Assembly (NCBI GenBank): GCA_937901015.1
Contig: CALCGQ010000025.1
Coordinates: 1 to 32,782 of the forward strand
DNA from: an uncultured Bacteroidota bacterium
GTDB lineage: Bacteria > Bacteroidota > Bacteroidia > Bacteroidales > F082
Length of the DNA stretch: 32,782 bases
Reading direction: 5' to 3'
The notes under the pieces are model-generated. The model worked only from the letters and a program-made list of their open reading frames with translations. It did not search any database and was not told where the DNA came from. The first letter of the stretch is position 1. Each line of letters begins with the position of its first letter. Below are positions 14,054 to 22,805 of this stretch, piece by piece. Both the position numbers and the translations under genes were made by a program.

Positions 14054-15931
14054 TTATTTTCTTAATCCTCGGTGATTTGTCAATTCGATAATCAATGGTG
14101 TTTTTGCAGGTATTTCAATGGTATTTAAATCATCCCATCCTTTTCGGTTTAATACACTTCTCCCTTTATTATGGTCTCCAATGTCTTTGGCAAATCTGGT
14201 CATGTCAACTTGTTTACTTTCCTTGTTATTATTGAGAATAACCATTACGGTATTATCTTTATATTTTCTGAAGTATACATATACTCCATCTTCAGGTATA
14301 TAGTGAGTGAGGTCTCCATATTGAACCGTTGGATTTGTTTTCCTCCAGTTAAGTAGCCTTCTCATAAAGTCATATGCTTCATTCTGTTCTTCAGTTCTTC
14401 CTTCCCTTGTGAAAGCATCTCTTTCGTCACCTTCCCATCCCCCAGGAAAATCTTTTCTTATGTCACCATGACCTTTATGTTCTAATCCTGTCATGAGAAT
14501 TTCAGTACCATAATATATTGAAGGAATCCCTCTTGTTGTCATCATGAATGCCATGGCAAGTTTATAATTATTTATGTCTTCCTTTACCTTAGTATAGAAT
14601 CGATCACCATCATGATTATCAGCAAATGTTACAATATTTTCTGGTGTTGAATACACATAATCCTGAGATATTACTTCATATAATTGAGCAGTTCCAGTAT
14701 TCCAACCTTCTGATTCATTAAATGCTTTGCTTATGGCATACATAAGTGGAAAGTCGAAAACATTTGTAAGATTCGACTTATATCCATCTTTGTTTGTGTT
14801 ATTGTCCATCCAATATGCAACTGCTTGTGGTTGAGGGAGCCATGCTTCTCCAACAACATTGAAGTCGGGGTATTCCACAAGTACTCTTCTCATCCATTCT
14901 GCCATAAAATCCTTATCAGGATATGGGTATGTATCCTGTCGTATACCATCTAGTCCTGAATATTCAATCCACCAGATACTATTTTGAATAAGGTAATTGG
15001 CAAGGTATGGATTCTTTTGATTGAGATCTGCCATAGTCTTGTCAAACCAACCCTTTACCATCTTGTTAAAATCATAATCTGAAACATGAGGGTCACTTAC
15101 AGCTCCACCTCTGTAGTTTGATCGGGTAAATTCAGGCCACTCATTATACCAATCTTTCATTGGCATATCATCTTTCCAATAATAGTTTGTGCCAATATGA
15201 TTGAATATCATATCCATAATAACTTTAATGCCCTTTGAATGAGCCGACTTTATAAACTCTAAATACTCATCATTGGTTCCATATCGTGGATCAGTTTTGT
15301 ATAGATCTGTTACAGCATAGCCATGGTATGAATAATTAGGCATGTTATTTTCAAGAGTAGGGTTAAGCCAAATTGCAGTAATTCCTAATTCTGACAAGTA
15401 ATCTAATTTGTTACTGATACCTTGTATATCACCACCGTGTCGGCCATTGGGATTTGATCGATCAGATTCTTCAAGCATATCAGGAATATTATCGTTATCA
15501 GGGTTCCCATTGCTAAATCGATCGGGCATAAGTAAGTAGATTACATCCGAATTATCAAAGCCCTTATGCATATTTGGTGAATTCTTCCTTTCCCTTAACT
15601 CATATTCGTATTCAGCCTTAACTTTTTTGCCATCTTTAAAATTAATAGTAAAGGTGCCGGGTAAAGTGGTTTTGGATATGTTGAGGTTAATAAACATGTA
15701 ATTTGAGTTCTCAACCAATATCACTTCTTTGATATTTACTCCCTCGTATTCAATAACCGGTTTGGTGGTTCCAATATCATTACCATGAACCATCAATTGT
15801 AGATTAGTATTTTCCATGCCAACCCACCACATAGGCGGATCAATTCTGTCAAGATCAATGGAAGAGGCATATATGTTAGTATTGATTAAGATAATGATGC
15901 TGACTAGAAAGTGTTTCAGTAAAAGTTTCAT
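14054..15931 (-). CDS. susA: Periplasmic neopullulanase/cyclomaltodextrinase-type GH13, SusA-like
   Basis: From the ATG at 15931 this encodes 625 residues with a signal peptide (MKLLLKHFLVSIIILINTNIYA). An ATG 45 bases upstream would spoil the signal peptide and is rejected. It has an N-terminal beta domain of the cyclomaltodextrinase type (PPMWWVGMENTNLQLMVHG; VIYLLMPDRFSNGNPDND), then a GH13 barrel with nucleophile D333 (DGIRQDTYPYPD), acid/base E362 (NVVGEAWLP) and D441 (FADNHDGDR). This matches SusA and related neopullulanases that cut maltooligosaccharides or cyclodextrins in the periplasm. It is the first gene of the operon that continues with GH31 and lipoprotein GH13 genes. No SusC/SusD transporter adjoins it, unlike the Bacteroides sus locus, so the symbol reflects similarity only. 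Confidence 0.92.
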   Translation of the reverse strand: MKLLLKHFLVSIIILINTNIYASSIDLDRIDPPMWWVGMENTNLQLMVHGNDIGTTKPVIEYEGVNIKEVILVENSNYMFINLNISKTTLPGTFTINFKDGKKVKAEYEYELRERKNSPNMHKGFDNSDVIYLLMPDRFSNGNPDNDNIPDMLEESDRSNPNGRHGGDIQGISNKLDYLSELGITAIWLNPTLENNMPNYSYHGYAVTDLYKTDPRYGTNDEYLEFIKSAHSKGIKVIMDMIFNHIGTNYYWKDDMPMKDWYNEWPEFTRSNYRGGAVSDPHVSDYDFNKMVKGWFDKTMADLNQKNPYLANYLIQNSIWWIEYSGLDGIRQDTYPYPDKDFMAEWMRRVLVEYPDFNVVGEAWLPQPQAVAYWMDNNTNKDGYKSNLTNVFDFPLMYAISKAFNESEGWNTGTAQLYEVISQDYVYSTPENIVTFADNHDGDRFYTKVKEDINNYKLAMAFMMTTRGIPSIYYGTEILMTGLEHKGHGDIRKDFPGGWEGDERDAFTREGRTEEQNEAYDFMRRLLNWRKTNPTVQYGDLTHYIPEDGVYVYFRKYKDNTVMVILNNNKESKQVDMTRFAKDIGDHNKGRSVLNRKGWDDLNTIEIPAKTPLIIELTNHRGLRK

Positions 15932-15973
15932 ATAATTATAAATCTTAGAAATAGTAGCAATTGGATTAAAAAT

Positions 15974-15998
15974 CAAAAATATAATAAAACAATTGTTT
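15974..15998 (-). promoter_or_regulatory. Candidate promoter and palindrome upstream of the susA-like operon
   Basis: On the minus strand TATTTTTG (15981-15974) matches TAnnTTTG about 40 bases before the start. Directly upstream is the perfect 12-bp palindrome AAACAATTGTTT (15987-15998), a possible operator. A second TAnnTTTG match (TACATTTG, 16101-16094) is an alternative. Confidence 0.35.
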
Positions 15999-16180
15999 GA
16001 AGAAGTGATTGTTAAGATAAATGATCAAACACTATTGATTATCTGTTTATGGGAAAAGATACAAATCTCTTATTCCAATGCAATCGATTGATACAAATGT
16101 ACAGCAAAAGTTCTATAGTAATAATTATTTTTATGTGTGATTTCAATGCTATTCCGTTTATTGGGAGCTTTCTTTTGTAG

Positions 16181-16188
16181 TACCTTTG
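16181..16188 (+). promoter_or_regulatory. -7 element TACCTTTG for the divergent GH13 gene
   Basis: Exact TAnnTTTG match, with a TTG about 18 bases upstream. It gives a leader of about 20-25 bases before the ATG at 16215. Confidence 0.5.
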
Positions 16189-16214
16189 CGACTTCAATGT
16201 GAAAATCACTAACC

Positions 16215-17921
16215 ATGAATAATAGTTTGTTATTACACGATTACTGGAAACAACTCTACCCTGAGTTATCTTCTCAGAAACTGGATGAATTTTTATCATC
16301 ATTGCAACCTCGGAAAGATGATCACCTTCCAGATGATTGGTATAAGGATGCAATTGTTTATTCACTTTATGTTGATTTGTACAATGTTGATTTTAACGGA
16401 CTGGCTGATAAACTGGATTATATCCAGAATCTTGGTGTAAATTGTTTGTGGTTATTACCTGTCCTTGAGTCGCCAATGCGTGATGCTGGATTTGATATTA
16501 GCAAGTATGATCGCATCAGGCCTGAGTTACTAGGGTTAGCACCTGAAAGCACTAAGGAGGATCAGGAACTTGTTTTTGGCAGTTTCTTGAAGGAAGCACA
16601 TAACAGGGGTATTAGGGTTATTTTTGATGTTGCAATTAATCATACATCCGATGAGCATCCTTGGTTTATTGAATCAAAAAGGAAAGTTGTAAACGAGTTT
16701 AGTGATTTTTACATTTGGAGAGATAAGCCAAACGAATATTTGGACGCAAGATTATTGTTCAAAGGTATTGAGGATTCTAATTGGGAAAAATACGAGGATA
16801 GATATTACTTCCACAGATTCTTCAGTTTTCAACCCGACCTAAATTATAGAAACCCAGATGTGTTGCTTGCAATGACAAGAAATATGCTTTACTGGCAATC
16901 AGTTGGCATTGATGGTTTCAGAGCTGATGCAATTCCTTATTTGTGGAAAGAAGATGGCACAGATTGTGAAAATCTTGATCTTACCCATACTATAGTTAAA
17001 TTCTTTAGGGCCGCATTGGATTATGTAAATCCTGGAACATTGCTACTTGCTGAGGCTTGTCAGAAGCCTAAGGAGGTAGTTAAATACCTAGGTGATAATG
17101 ATGAATGTCATGCGGCATATCATTTTCCTTTAATGCCGATGATATTTAAGTCAATTGCAAAAGGTGATTCACAGCCAATTAGAAATACTCTAAGTAGTGA
17201 TGTAACACCAGAGATAGGCCAGGAAAACCAGTGGTTTAGTTTTTTAAGGGTTCATGATGAATTGAGCCTTGAGTTAGTATATGTAAGTGAAGAAGACAGA
17301 AAGTATATCCATGAGAGCTACTGCCATAATCCAAGTTGGAATTTTAGAGTTGGTGAAGGAATTTCAGCCCGACTTTCTGAGTTAATGAACAGGGATATTA
17401 ATAAGATCTCACTTGCATATTCAATTATGCTCACATTGTTAGGAACACCAGTAGTATACTATGGAGACGAGTTTGGTAAATTAAACGACGAGAAATACTA
17501 TAACGAGCAGATTAAATTAACCGGTAAAGATGATACACGATTTTTTGTTCGAGGTAGAATTGATTGGGATGAACTTGATGCTAATTTAAAGGATGAAGAT
17601 AATTTCCATTCTCAAGTTTATAAAATTATCAGTAGTATGCTAAATACCAGAAAGGATCATTCAGCATTTGGTAGAGGTGACCTGGATTTTGTTAATGTGT
17701 TGAATGCAAAAGGAGAACAAGAAAATAAGGTGTTGTCATATTTCAGAACTCATGGTGATGAAAAGATTCTGGTTATTAATAATTTAAGTTCTGAAAAATT
17801 AGTCCTTAGCAATCCTTTGCCCGAGAATAATTTGGCTGTATTAAATATGAATAACTTCTTGATGGATGATGATAGTATTGTTCTTCAACCCAATGGTTTT
17901 GTTTGGTTTCTTGTGGTTTAA
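16215..17921 (+). CDS. Cytoplasmic GH13 enzyme, trehalose-synthase-like (maltose glucosyltransferase-like)
   Basis: The 568-residue protein has no signal peptide. Its sequence follows the trehalose synthase (TreS, GH13_16-like) pattern: YKDAIVYSLYVDLY, GFDISKYDRI, INHTSDEHPWF, YYFHRFFSFQPDLNYRNPDV, nucleophile D238 (DGFRADAIPYLWK), acid/base E280 (LLLAEACQKPKEVVKYLG), ECHAAYHFPLMPMIFK, and D348 (FLRVHDELSLELV). The third region is unusual: the near-invariant Asn before HD is Val346. TreS interconverts maltose and trehalose; related enzymes are plain alpha-glucosidases, and the N-to-V change makes specificity uncertain. The first 40 residues form an extra helical segment. It is divergent from the secreted alpha-glucan operon across a shared 283-base control region, which suggests handling of the imported product. 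It has its own promoter. Confidence 0.82.
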   Translation: MNNSLLLHDYWKQLYPELSSQKLDEFLSSLQPRKDDHLPDDWYKDAIVYSLYVDLYNVDFNGLADKLDYIQNLGVNCLWLLPVLESPMRDAGFDISKYDRIRPELLGLAPESTKEDQELVFGSFLKEAHNRGIRVIFDVAINHTSDEHPWFIESKRKVVNEFSDFYIWRDKPNEYLDARLLFKGIEDSNWEKYEDRYYFHRFFSFQPDLNYRNPDVLLAMTRNMLYWQSVGIDGFRADAIPYLWKEDGTDCENLDLTHTIVKFFRAALDYVNPGTLLLAEACQKPKEVVKYLGDNDECHAAYHFPLMPMIFKSIAKGDSQPIRNTLSSDVTPEIGQENQWFSFLRVHDELSLELVYVSEEDRKYIHESYCHNPSWNFRVGEGISARLSELMNRDINKISLAYSIMLTLLGTPVVYYGDEFGKLNDEKYYNEQIKLTGKDDTRFFVRGRIDWDELDANLKDEDNFHSQVYKIISSMLNTRKDHSAFGRGDLDFVNVLNAKGEQENKVLSYFRTHGDEKILVINNLSSEKLVLSNPLPENNLAVLNMNNFLMDDDSIVLQPNGFVWFLVV

Positions 17922-18040
17922 TTAACTGAGATCATCTCTCCTTGGATAGAAATTGTTTGTGAGAGTGCATTTTGTCCTAGTATTGCCTTATGTTTTACAA
18001 TAACAGAAATTGCAATAATTTATTAAACATTACAAGTGAT

Positions 18041-18160
18041 CAAAAAGAGCGTAGGCCAGAAAGAATGTCGGCGGGCCAGCGTTGGCCTTAGCGATGGGTA
18101 GCATTATTCTTTCTTGATTTTTTGACTACTTTTTTATCAAGAAAAAAGTAGTAAGAATAA
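18041..18160. repeat. Structured intergenic element between convergent genes (nested inverted repeats)
   Basis: A GC-richer block holds GGCC motifs, including the hairpin GGCCA/TGGCC (18074-18087). An AT block follows with ACTACTTTTTT (18125-18135) and AAAAAAGTAGT (18142-18152), a perfect 11-bp stem with a 6-base loop. Outside it TTATTCTT (18104-18111) pairs with AAGAATAA (18153-18160). A competing 9-bp stem is TTTCTTGAT (18110-18118) with ATCAAGAAA (18136-18144). The style resembles dispersed repeats of Bacteroidota, and its position suggests a bidirectional terminator for the genes ending at 17921 and 18255. I see no gene in 17922-18254. Confidence 0.6.
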
Positions 18161-18254
18161 AAACACTTTTCTCTTTAACAACTAGTTGCTATCTTAGTTT
18201 AAATGTGTTTTTTTCTTCACCCTAATTTTGTTTATACATTTCCGTAAAATCAGT

Positions 18255-19799
18255 TTATCCATTACTTCCATATTCTTTTTTCTTTATTGCATAAGTTGAA
18301 ATAACTGCAACCAGTAAGGAAACGATAAAGGTTAATAGTCTTGATGTAATTATCTTATCCATGCCGGTACTAATCCATATTATGGTAAATACAAGACCTG
18401 AAATAATTGTTAGTAGAGCAGGTATGCCATGATACTTTTTCCAAAAAAGGGTGAGTAGAATTACAACCGAGAATGTTGATCCAATTCCTGCCCATACATA
18501 ACCTACAATTGTATAAATCATTTCCCCGGATGAGTAATATGCCAATACTAGAGCCACAAGCGAAAGTATACCAGTAATGATTCGGGAATATCTTAATGAG
18601 CTATTTGGACTAATTTTCTTTCCTTTAAAGAATATGGGTTTAACAATATTATCACTTAATTCAGTTGATGATAGTATCAATAAAGAATTAGCTGTGGAAA
18701 TTATTGCAGCTAAAACTCCTGTTATTAAGATTCCTGCAACAACAGGATGGAAGATAGTTGTAAGAACTTCAGGCATTACTGTTTCCTGGTCTTTAAGGCC
18801 TTGGGGACCAAATATTGCTATCCCTATCCAGCCAATGAGCAAAGCTCCTATATATGCAATTATTGTCCATATTACTCCAATATTTCTTGCTTTTCTAGCT
18901 TCTTTGGCATCTGTTATGGCCATAAACCTCATACTTAATTGAGGTTGTCCTCCCAAGTAACCAAAAAACCATGAAAATGCGCCTGCAATAATAATTCCTG
19001 TTCCAAGTCCACTAACCACGTTACCCATATTTGGGAAAATATTTCCAAGGAAAGTACTTAGAGGTGAATCGTCTGTCATTACTGCTCCTCCTGTAAGAGT
19101 TGAATACGATTCTCCTGCTTTGTTCAGGGCATCTCCAATATTCATTGCATAAAGTGTTCCTTCAGGTTGACTTAATAAATAGTTAATCCCAGCGATTGGT
19201 GCAATTATTAAGGTGATTATCATAATTATGGCCTGAACAACATCAGTATAAGTCACACTTCTGAAACCTCCATAAATTGTATAAGGAATAACAAGTCCTA
19301 CAATTATTAGCATACCCCAAAATTTCTCAATTCCGAAAAGGTTTTCCAATGTTTTACCACCACCAATAAACTGTGCACCAACATAAAAGAAGAAAAAGAA
19401 TACAATTGTTGAACTGCTAACTATTCTTAACCATTTTCCAACTTCTCCATGACTCTTAGCAATATAGTCTGTAAAGGTATCAACCTCATATTTCTCGGCC
19501 TCATTTCTCAATCTCCAGGCCAACACTATCCAAGCAAACAGGATTCCTGCTACACACCCAACTGCTGTCCATATTTCCAACAGACCAGTTGCATAAGCAG
19601 CCCCTGGTAGCCCAAGCAATGCCCATGATGATTCGCCAGTAGCACGTTCTGATAATGCTGCTACCCATCCGGGCAGTTTCCTTCCTGCAATTGCGAAATC
19701 GGAGCCGGTTTTAACTTTCCGACCCTGATAGAATCCTAAAAGAATTATAAAAGCCATGTAGGCTATCATCACAAGAAGCATCTGTGTTTGATTCTCCAT
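18255..19799 (-). CDS. putP: Sodium:solute symporter, PutP-like sodium/proline symporter
   Basis: From the ATG at 19799 this encodes 514 residues; a TTG three bases upstream is not needed. It is an inner-membrane SSSF protein with about 13 hydrophobic helices. PutP-type landmarks are present: GRKLPGWVAALSERATGESS in the first two helices, LGLPGAAYATGLLEIW, YTIYGGFRSVTYTDVVQAII, the amphipathic WFFGYLGGQPQLSMRFMAI, AGILITGVLAAIISTANSLL, and YVWAGIGSTFSVVILLTLFW. These favour Na+/proline symport over sugar or pantothenate transport, although its neighbours are alpha-glucan genes. pruA in the same window would use the proline. A TAnnTTTG match (TAACTTTG) lies at 19951-19958. Family is certain; substrate is probable only. 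Confidence 0.85.
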   Translation of the reverse strand: MENQTQMLLVMIAYMAFIILLGFYQGRKVKTGSDFAIAGRKLPGWVAALSERATGESSWALLGLPGAAYATGLLEIWTAVGCVAGILFAWIVLAWRLRNEAEKYEVDTFTDYIAKSHGEVGKWLRIVSSSTIVFFFFFYVGAQFIGGGKTLENLFGIEKFWGMLIIVGLVIPYTIYGGFRSVTYTDVVQAIIMIITLIIAPIAGINYLLSQPEGTLYAMNIGDALNKAGESYSTLTGGAVMTDDSPLSTFLGNIFPNMGNVVSGLGTGIIIAGAFSWFFGYLGGQPQLSMRFMAITDAKEARKARNIGVIWTIIAYIGALLIGWIGIAIFGPQGLKDQETVMPEVLTTIFHPVVAGILITGVLAAIISTANSLLILSSTELSDNIVKPIFFKGKKISPNSSLRYSRIITGILSLVALVLAYYSSGEMIYTIVGYVWAGIGSTFSVVILLTLFWKKYHGIPALLTIISGLVFTIIWISTGMDKIITSRLLTFIVSLLVAVISTYAIKKKEYGSNG

Positions 19800-19950
19800 C
19801 AAAGTTTTTTTAAGGGTAAAAAATCAGGTAACAAAGCTAATAAGAATAATTATTAGGTAATTCTGATTAATCAATAAAAACTGCTATCTAGTATAATTAT
19901 ATAACAAATGTTTCATTTTATCTTATCCAATATTACATATGTAGTGATTC

Positions 19951-19958
19951 CAAAGTTA
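19951..19958 (-). promoter_or_regulatory. Candidate -7 element TAACTTTG for the symporter gene
   Basis: TAnnTTTG match on the minus strand, about 150 bases before the start at 19799. The -33 box is unclear. Confidence 0.35.
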
Positions 19959-19968
19959 GATGTATGGT

Positions 19969-19976
19969 TATATTTG
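19969..19976 (+). promoter_or_regulatory. -7 element TATATTTG for the small gene at 19996
   Basis: Exact TAnnTTTG match ending 19 bases before the ATG, which supports expression of the 67-codon gene. Confidence 0.45.
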
Positions 19977-19995
19977 CTTAACCAAATTATATTAA

Positions 19996-20199
19996 ATGAA
20001 AACGGTTAATACTGAAGTATTCTCAAATGATGAATGCTGGGGAATTCAAATAAACGGTTTATCTCATTGCAATACCATTAGCTGCAGGTGGCAAAGTTTA
20101 TCTGCTTGTGAAGGTGTTAATATTATCAAAACTGGCTATAACTCTAAAGGATATAAAGTTGGTAAAGTTGGAGTCGATTTACAGATTTCAAGGAAATAA
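19996..20199 (+). CDS. Small conserved-looking protein with three cysteines, unknown function
   Basis: A 67-residue soluble protein without signal peptide or membrane segment. It is basic at the C-terminus, with cysteines in HCNTISCRWQSLSACEGVN and then IIKTGYNSKGYKVGKVGVDL. A fourth Cys lies nearer the start (NDECWGIQ). The C-x(4)-C-x(6)-C spacing plus a Gly/Lys-rich segment could be a small metal- or disulfide-stabilised fold. I do not recognise a named family. A -7 element sits just upstream, and the ORF occupies an otherwise empty gap between two well-identified genes, so it is probably real. It stands alone; priA begins 113 bases later. Confidence 0.6.
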   Translation: MKTVNTEVFSNDECWGIQINGLSHCNTISCRWQSLSACEGVNIIKTGYNSKGYKVGKVGVDLQISRK

Positions 20200-20312
20200 T
20201 AAGAGTTAATACAACAGGCCATAATTATTTATATTTTTAGATATTAATAACTGATATCAAATATTTGCTGTATAGTTTGATTATCAGAATTATAGCTACT
20301 AGTTTTTTTTTA

Positions 20313-22805
20313 ATGGAACGAATTACCTTATTTGCTGATGTGTTACTACCCCTTCCAATAGAGGGTGCTTTCACCTATAGGGTTCCATTTGAATTAAATG
20401 AGTTTATCAAAGTAGGGCAGAGGGTTAGCATACAATTCGGCCGTAAGAAAATATATGCTGGTTTAGTTAAGAAACTGCATCAGATTGTACCTCAGGATCA
20501 TGTCCCTAAATATATTATCACACTACTCGACGAAGAACCTATCGTTGCTAAAATTCAATTCCGATTTTGGGAATGGATGGCATCCTATTATATGAGTACC
20601 GAAGGAGAGGTGATGAATGCTGCGCTACCAACAGCTTTTAAACTTGCCAGTGAGTCAAAGGTTGTATTATCACCAATATTTACGCCTGATACAGATGTGC
20701 TAAATCAATTTGAATTTCAAATTACTGAAGCACTTTTGGAAAGAAAGAAGCTCACCGTTGATGATATTTCCAAACTAGTAGGATATAGTAAGGTATTACC
20801 CATAATAAAGACAATGATCGAAAATAAGATTGTTGTTATGGAAGAAGAGCTTAATGAGGTTTATAAACCCAAAACTGAAAAGTTGATTTTTCTTTCAGAA
20901 GCAATTATGGATGATAAAAATCTCGGCGACCTTATGGATAATCTTGGTAAAAGAGCTCATAAACAACTAGAGTTGCTAATGTCGTTTATATCAATTGTGG
21001 GAATGCCGCTTACCAAGGAAAGTTCAGTAAGTAAGATGGAATTGATAAACCATTCAAACGGCAGTGCTCCTGCTTTAAAGTCATTGATTGACAAAGAGGT
21101 TTTTATTCAGATTAGTAAGCAGATCAGTAGATTCGATGCCTACAGTAAAAGTAATCTAAATGGAGAGGTTGAACTCAGCGAGCATCAACTATTAGCACAT
21201 GATAGTATTGTTAAGTCATTCGAATCACAAAATGTTGTACTGTTGCATGGAGTAACTTCCGGTGGAAAAACAGAGGTGTATATTAAGCTTATTGCAGAAG
21301 CTATTAAAAGTGGGAAACAGGTTCTTTATCTATTACCGGAGATTGCTCTTACTACCCAAATTATCTCCCGTTTACAAAAGTATTTTGGTGATAATGTTGG
21401 TGTTTATCATTCCCGATACAGTCAAAATGAGAGGGTTGAAGTTTGGAATAATATTGCCAGAATTGATAACGACAACATTCATAATGAATTTAAGATTATT
21501 CTGGGTCCAAGATCATCTCTATTTCTACCTTTTGATAACCTAGGACTAATTATAGTTGATGAAGAACATGATAGTTCCTACAAACAGTATGATCCATCAC
21601 CCAGATATAATGCTAGGGATGCTGCCATATATTTAGCCACATTACACAATGCAAAAGTTCTGCTTGGTTCTGCTACTCCCTCTATTGAAAGCTATTTTAA
21701 TGCCCAATCAGGTAAATACGCACTGGCAGAAATAACAGATCGTTATAGTGGAGTAAAACTTCCCAAGATTACAGTTGTTAATCTAAAGGAAGAATCGAAA
21801 CGCAGAATGATGAAGTCGCATTTTTCATCTGTATTGATGAAAGAACTAGATGTTGCTCTCAATAATAAAACTCAGGCAATATTATTTCAGAACCGGAGAG
21901 GTTTCTCACTTCGGATAGAGTGCGATGTATGTCATTGGGTTCCTGAATGTAAACACTGTGATGTTACCCTTACCTATCATAAATACAGTGAATTAATAAA
22001 GTGCCATTATTGTGGGTATTCAACCACCGTTCCTCCCATCTGCCCTGATTGCGGTAATACAGGACTTAAGATGCAGGGATTTGGGACTGAAAAAGTAACT
22101 GAAGAATTATCTCTACTTCTGCCAGAGGCTAGTATCGACAGAATGGATTTAGACACAACGAGAGCTAAAAATGCCTTTACGAGGATAATTACTGATTTTG
22201 AAGATAGGAAAACTGATGTTCTTGTAGGTACACAGATGGTAACTAAAGGTCTTGATTTTGATAATGTTCAGGTTGTTGGAATATTGAGTGCTGACAGTAT
22301 GTTAAGTTTTCCTGATTTCAGAGCACATGAAAGAAGCTTTCAGCTGATGCTTCAGGTTAGTGGCAGATCGGGAAGAAAAGATAAGCAGGGAAATGTTGTG
22401 ATTCAGGCTTGGAAGCCAGATCATCAAATACTCAGGGATGTGGTTAATCATGATTACCTAAGTATGTACAATAGAATCTTGGGTGAAAGGAGTAAATTCA
22501 ACTATCCGCCATATTATAGAATTATCATAGTCAGGATGAAACATAGAAAACCTGATATTATTAATGAAGCATCAGCGATTTGCACAAAAGATCTTAGATC
22601 GAAATATGGGAAACTTGTGTATGGGCCTGAATATCCATTGGTTGGACGTATTAGAAATTTCTACATTAAACAAACGATGATTAAAATCCCAAAAGGGATG
22701 AACCTTAAGGAAGTTAAAAAGGATATATATGATTCGGTTGTCAGAACAAAAACCAATGCTGGATTTAAGTCGGTTATATTCCAATTTGATGTTGATCCTC
22801 AGTAG
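20313..22805 (+). CDS. priA: Primosomal protein N', replication-restart helicase PriA
   Basis: The 830-residue SF2 helicase reloads the replisome at stalled forks. The start is the ATG at 20313 (MERITLFADVLLPLP), where family homology begins; an upstream TTG at 20265 would add a hydrophobic stretch foreign to PriA. Domains: 3'-DNA-binding domain (about 1-105), winged helix, then helicase core with Walker A GVTSGGKT (about 312-320), DEEH box (about 417) and GSATPS. An eight-cysteine zinc-binding insert runs about 537-585 (CDVCHWVPECKHCDV, CHYCGYS, CPDCGN). Motifs V/VI (VLVGTQMVTKGLDFDNV, QVSGRSGR) and the C-terminal domain follow. The gene is monocistronic. Confidence 0.96.
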   Translation: MERITLFADVLLPLPIEGAFTYRVPFELNEFIKVGQRVSIQFGRKKIYAGLVKKLHQIVPQDHVPKYIITLLDEEPIVAKIQFRFWEWMASYYMSTEGEVMNAALPTAFKLASESKVVLSPIFTPDTDVLNQFEFQITEALLERKKLTVDDISKLVGYSKVLPIIKTMIENKIVVMEEELNEVYKPKTEKLIFLSEAIMDDKNLGDLMDNLGKRAHKQLELLMSFISIVGMPLTKESSVSKMELINHSNGSAPALKSLIDKEVFIQISKQISRFDAYSKSNLNGEVELSEHQLLAHDSIVKSFESQNVVLLHGVTSGGKTEVYIKLIAEAIKSGKQVLYLLPEIALTTQIISRLQKYFGDNVGVYHSRYSQNERVEVWNNIARIDNDNIHNEFKIILGPRSSLFLPFDNLGLIIVDEEHDSSYKQYDPSPRYNARDAAIYLATLHNAKVLLGSATPSIESYFNAQSGKYALAEITDRYSGVKLPKITVVNLKEESKRRMMKSHFSSVLMKELDVALNNKTQAILFQNRRGFSLRIECDVCHWVPECKHCDVTLTYHKYSELIKCHYCGYSTTVPPICPDCGNTGLKMQGFGTEKVTEELSLLLPEASIDRMDLDTTRAKNAFTRIITDFEDRKTDVLVGTQMVTKGLDFDNVQVVGILSADSMLSFPDFRAHERSFQLMLQVSGRSGRKDKQGNVVIQAWKPDHQILRDVVNHDYLSMYNRILGERSKFNYPPYYRIIIVRMKHRKPDIINEASAICTKDLRSKYGKLVYGPEYPLVGRIRNFYIKQTMIKIPKGMNLKEVKKDIYDSVVRTKTNAGFKSVIFQFDVDPQ

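Noticed and set aside
15932-15976. Longer start at 15976 for the susA-like gene
   Set aside because: It would put 15 residues before a clean signal peptide that starts at the ATG at 15931.
16039-16365. Open frame of 108 codons on the minus strand across the susA/GH13 divergent region
   Set aside because: It overlaps the promoter and the first 150 bases of the well-supported GH13 gene at 16215 and has no recognisable protein features.
18577-18942. 121-codon open frame antisense to the symporter gene
   Set aside because: It is a shadow of a membrane-protein gene in the opposite frame, with no start signal or family resemblance.
20265-20312. TTG start at 20265 for priA
   Set aside because: It adds a hydrophobic leader not found in PriA; homology begins at MERITLFADVLLPLP (20313).
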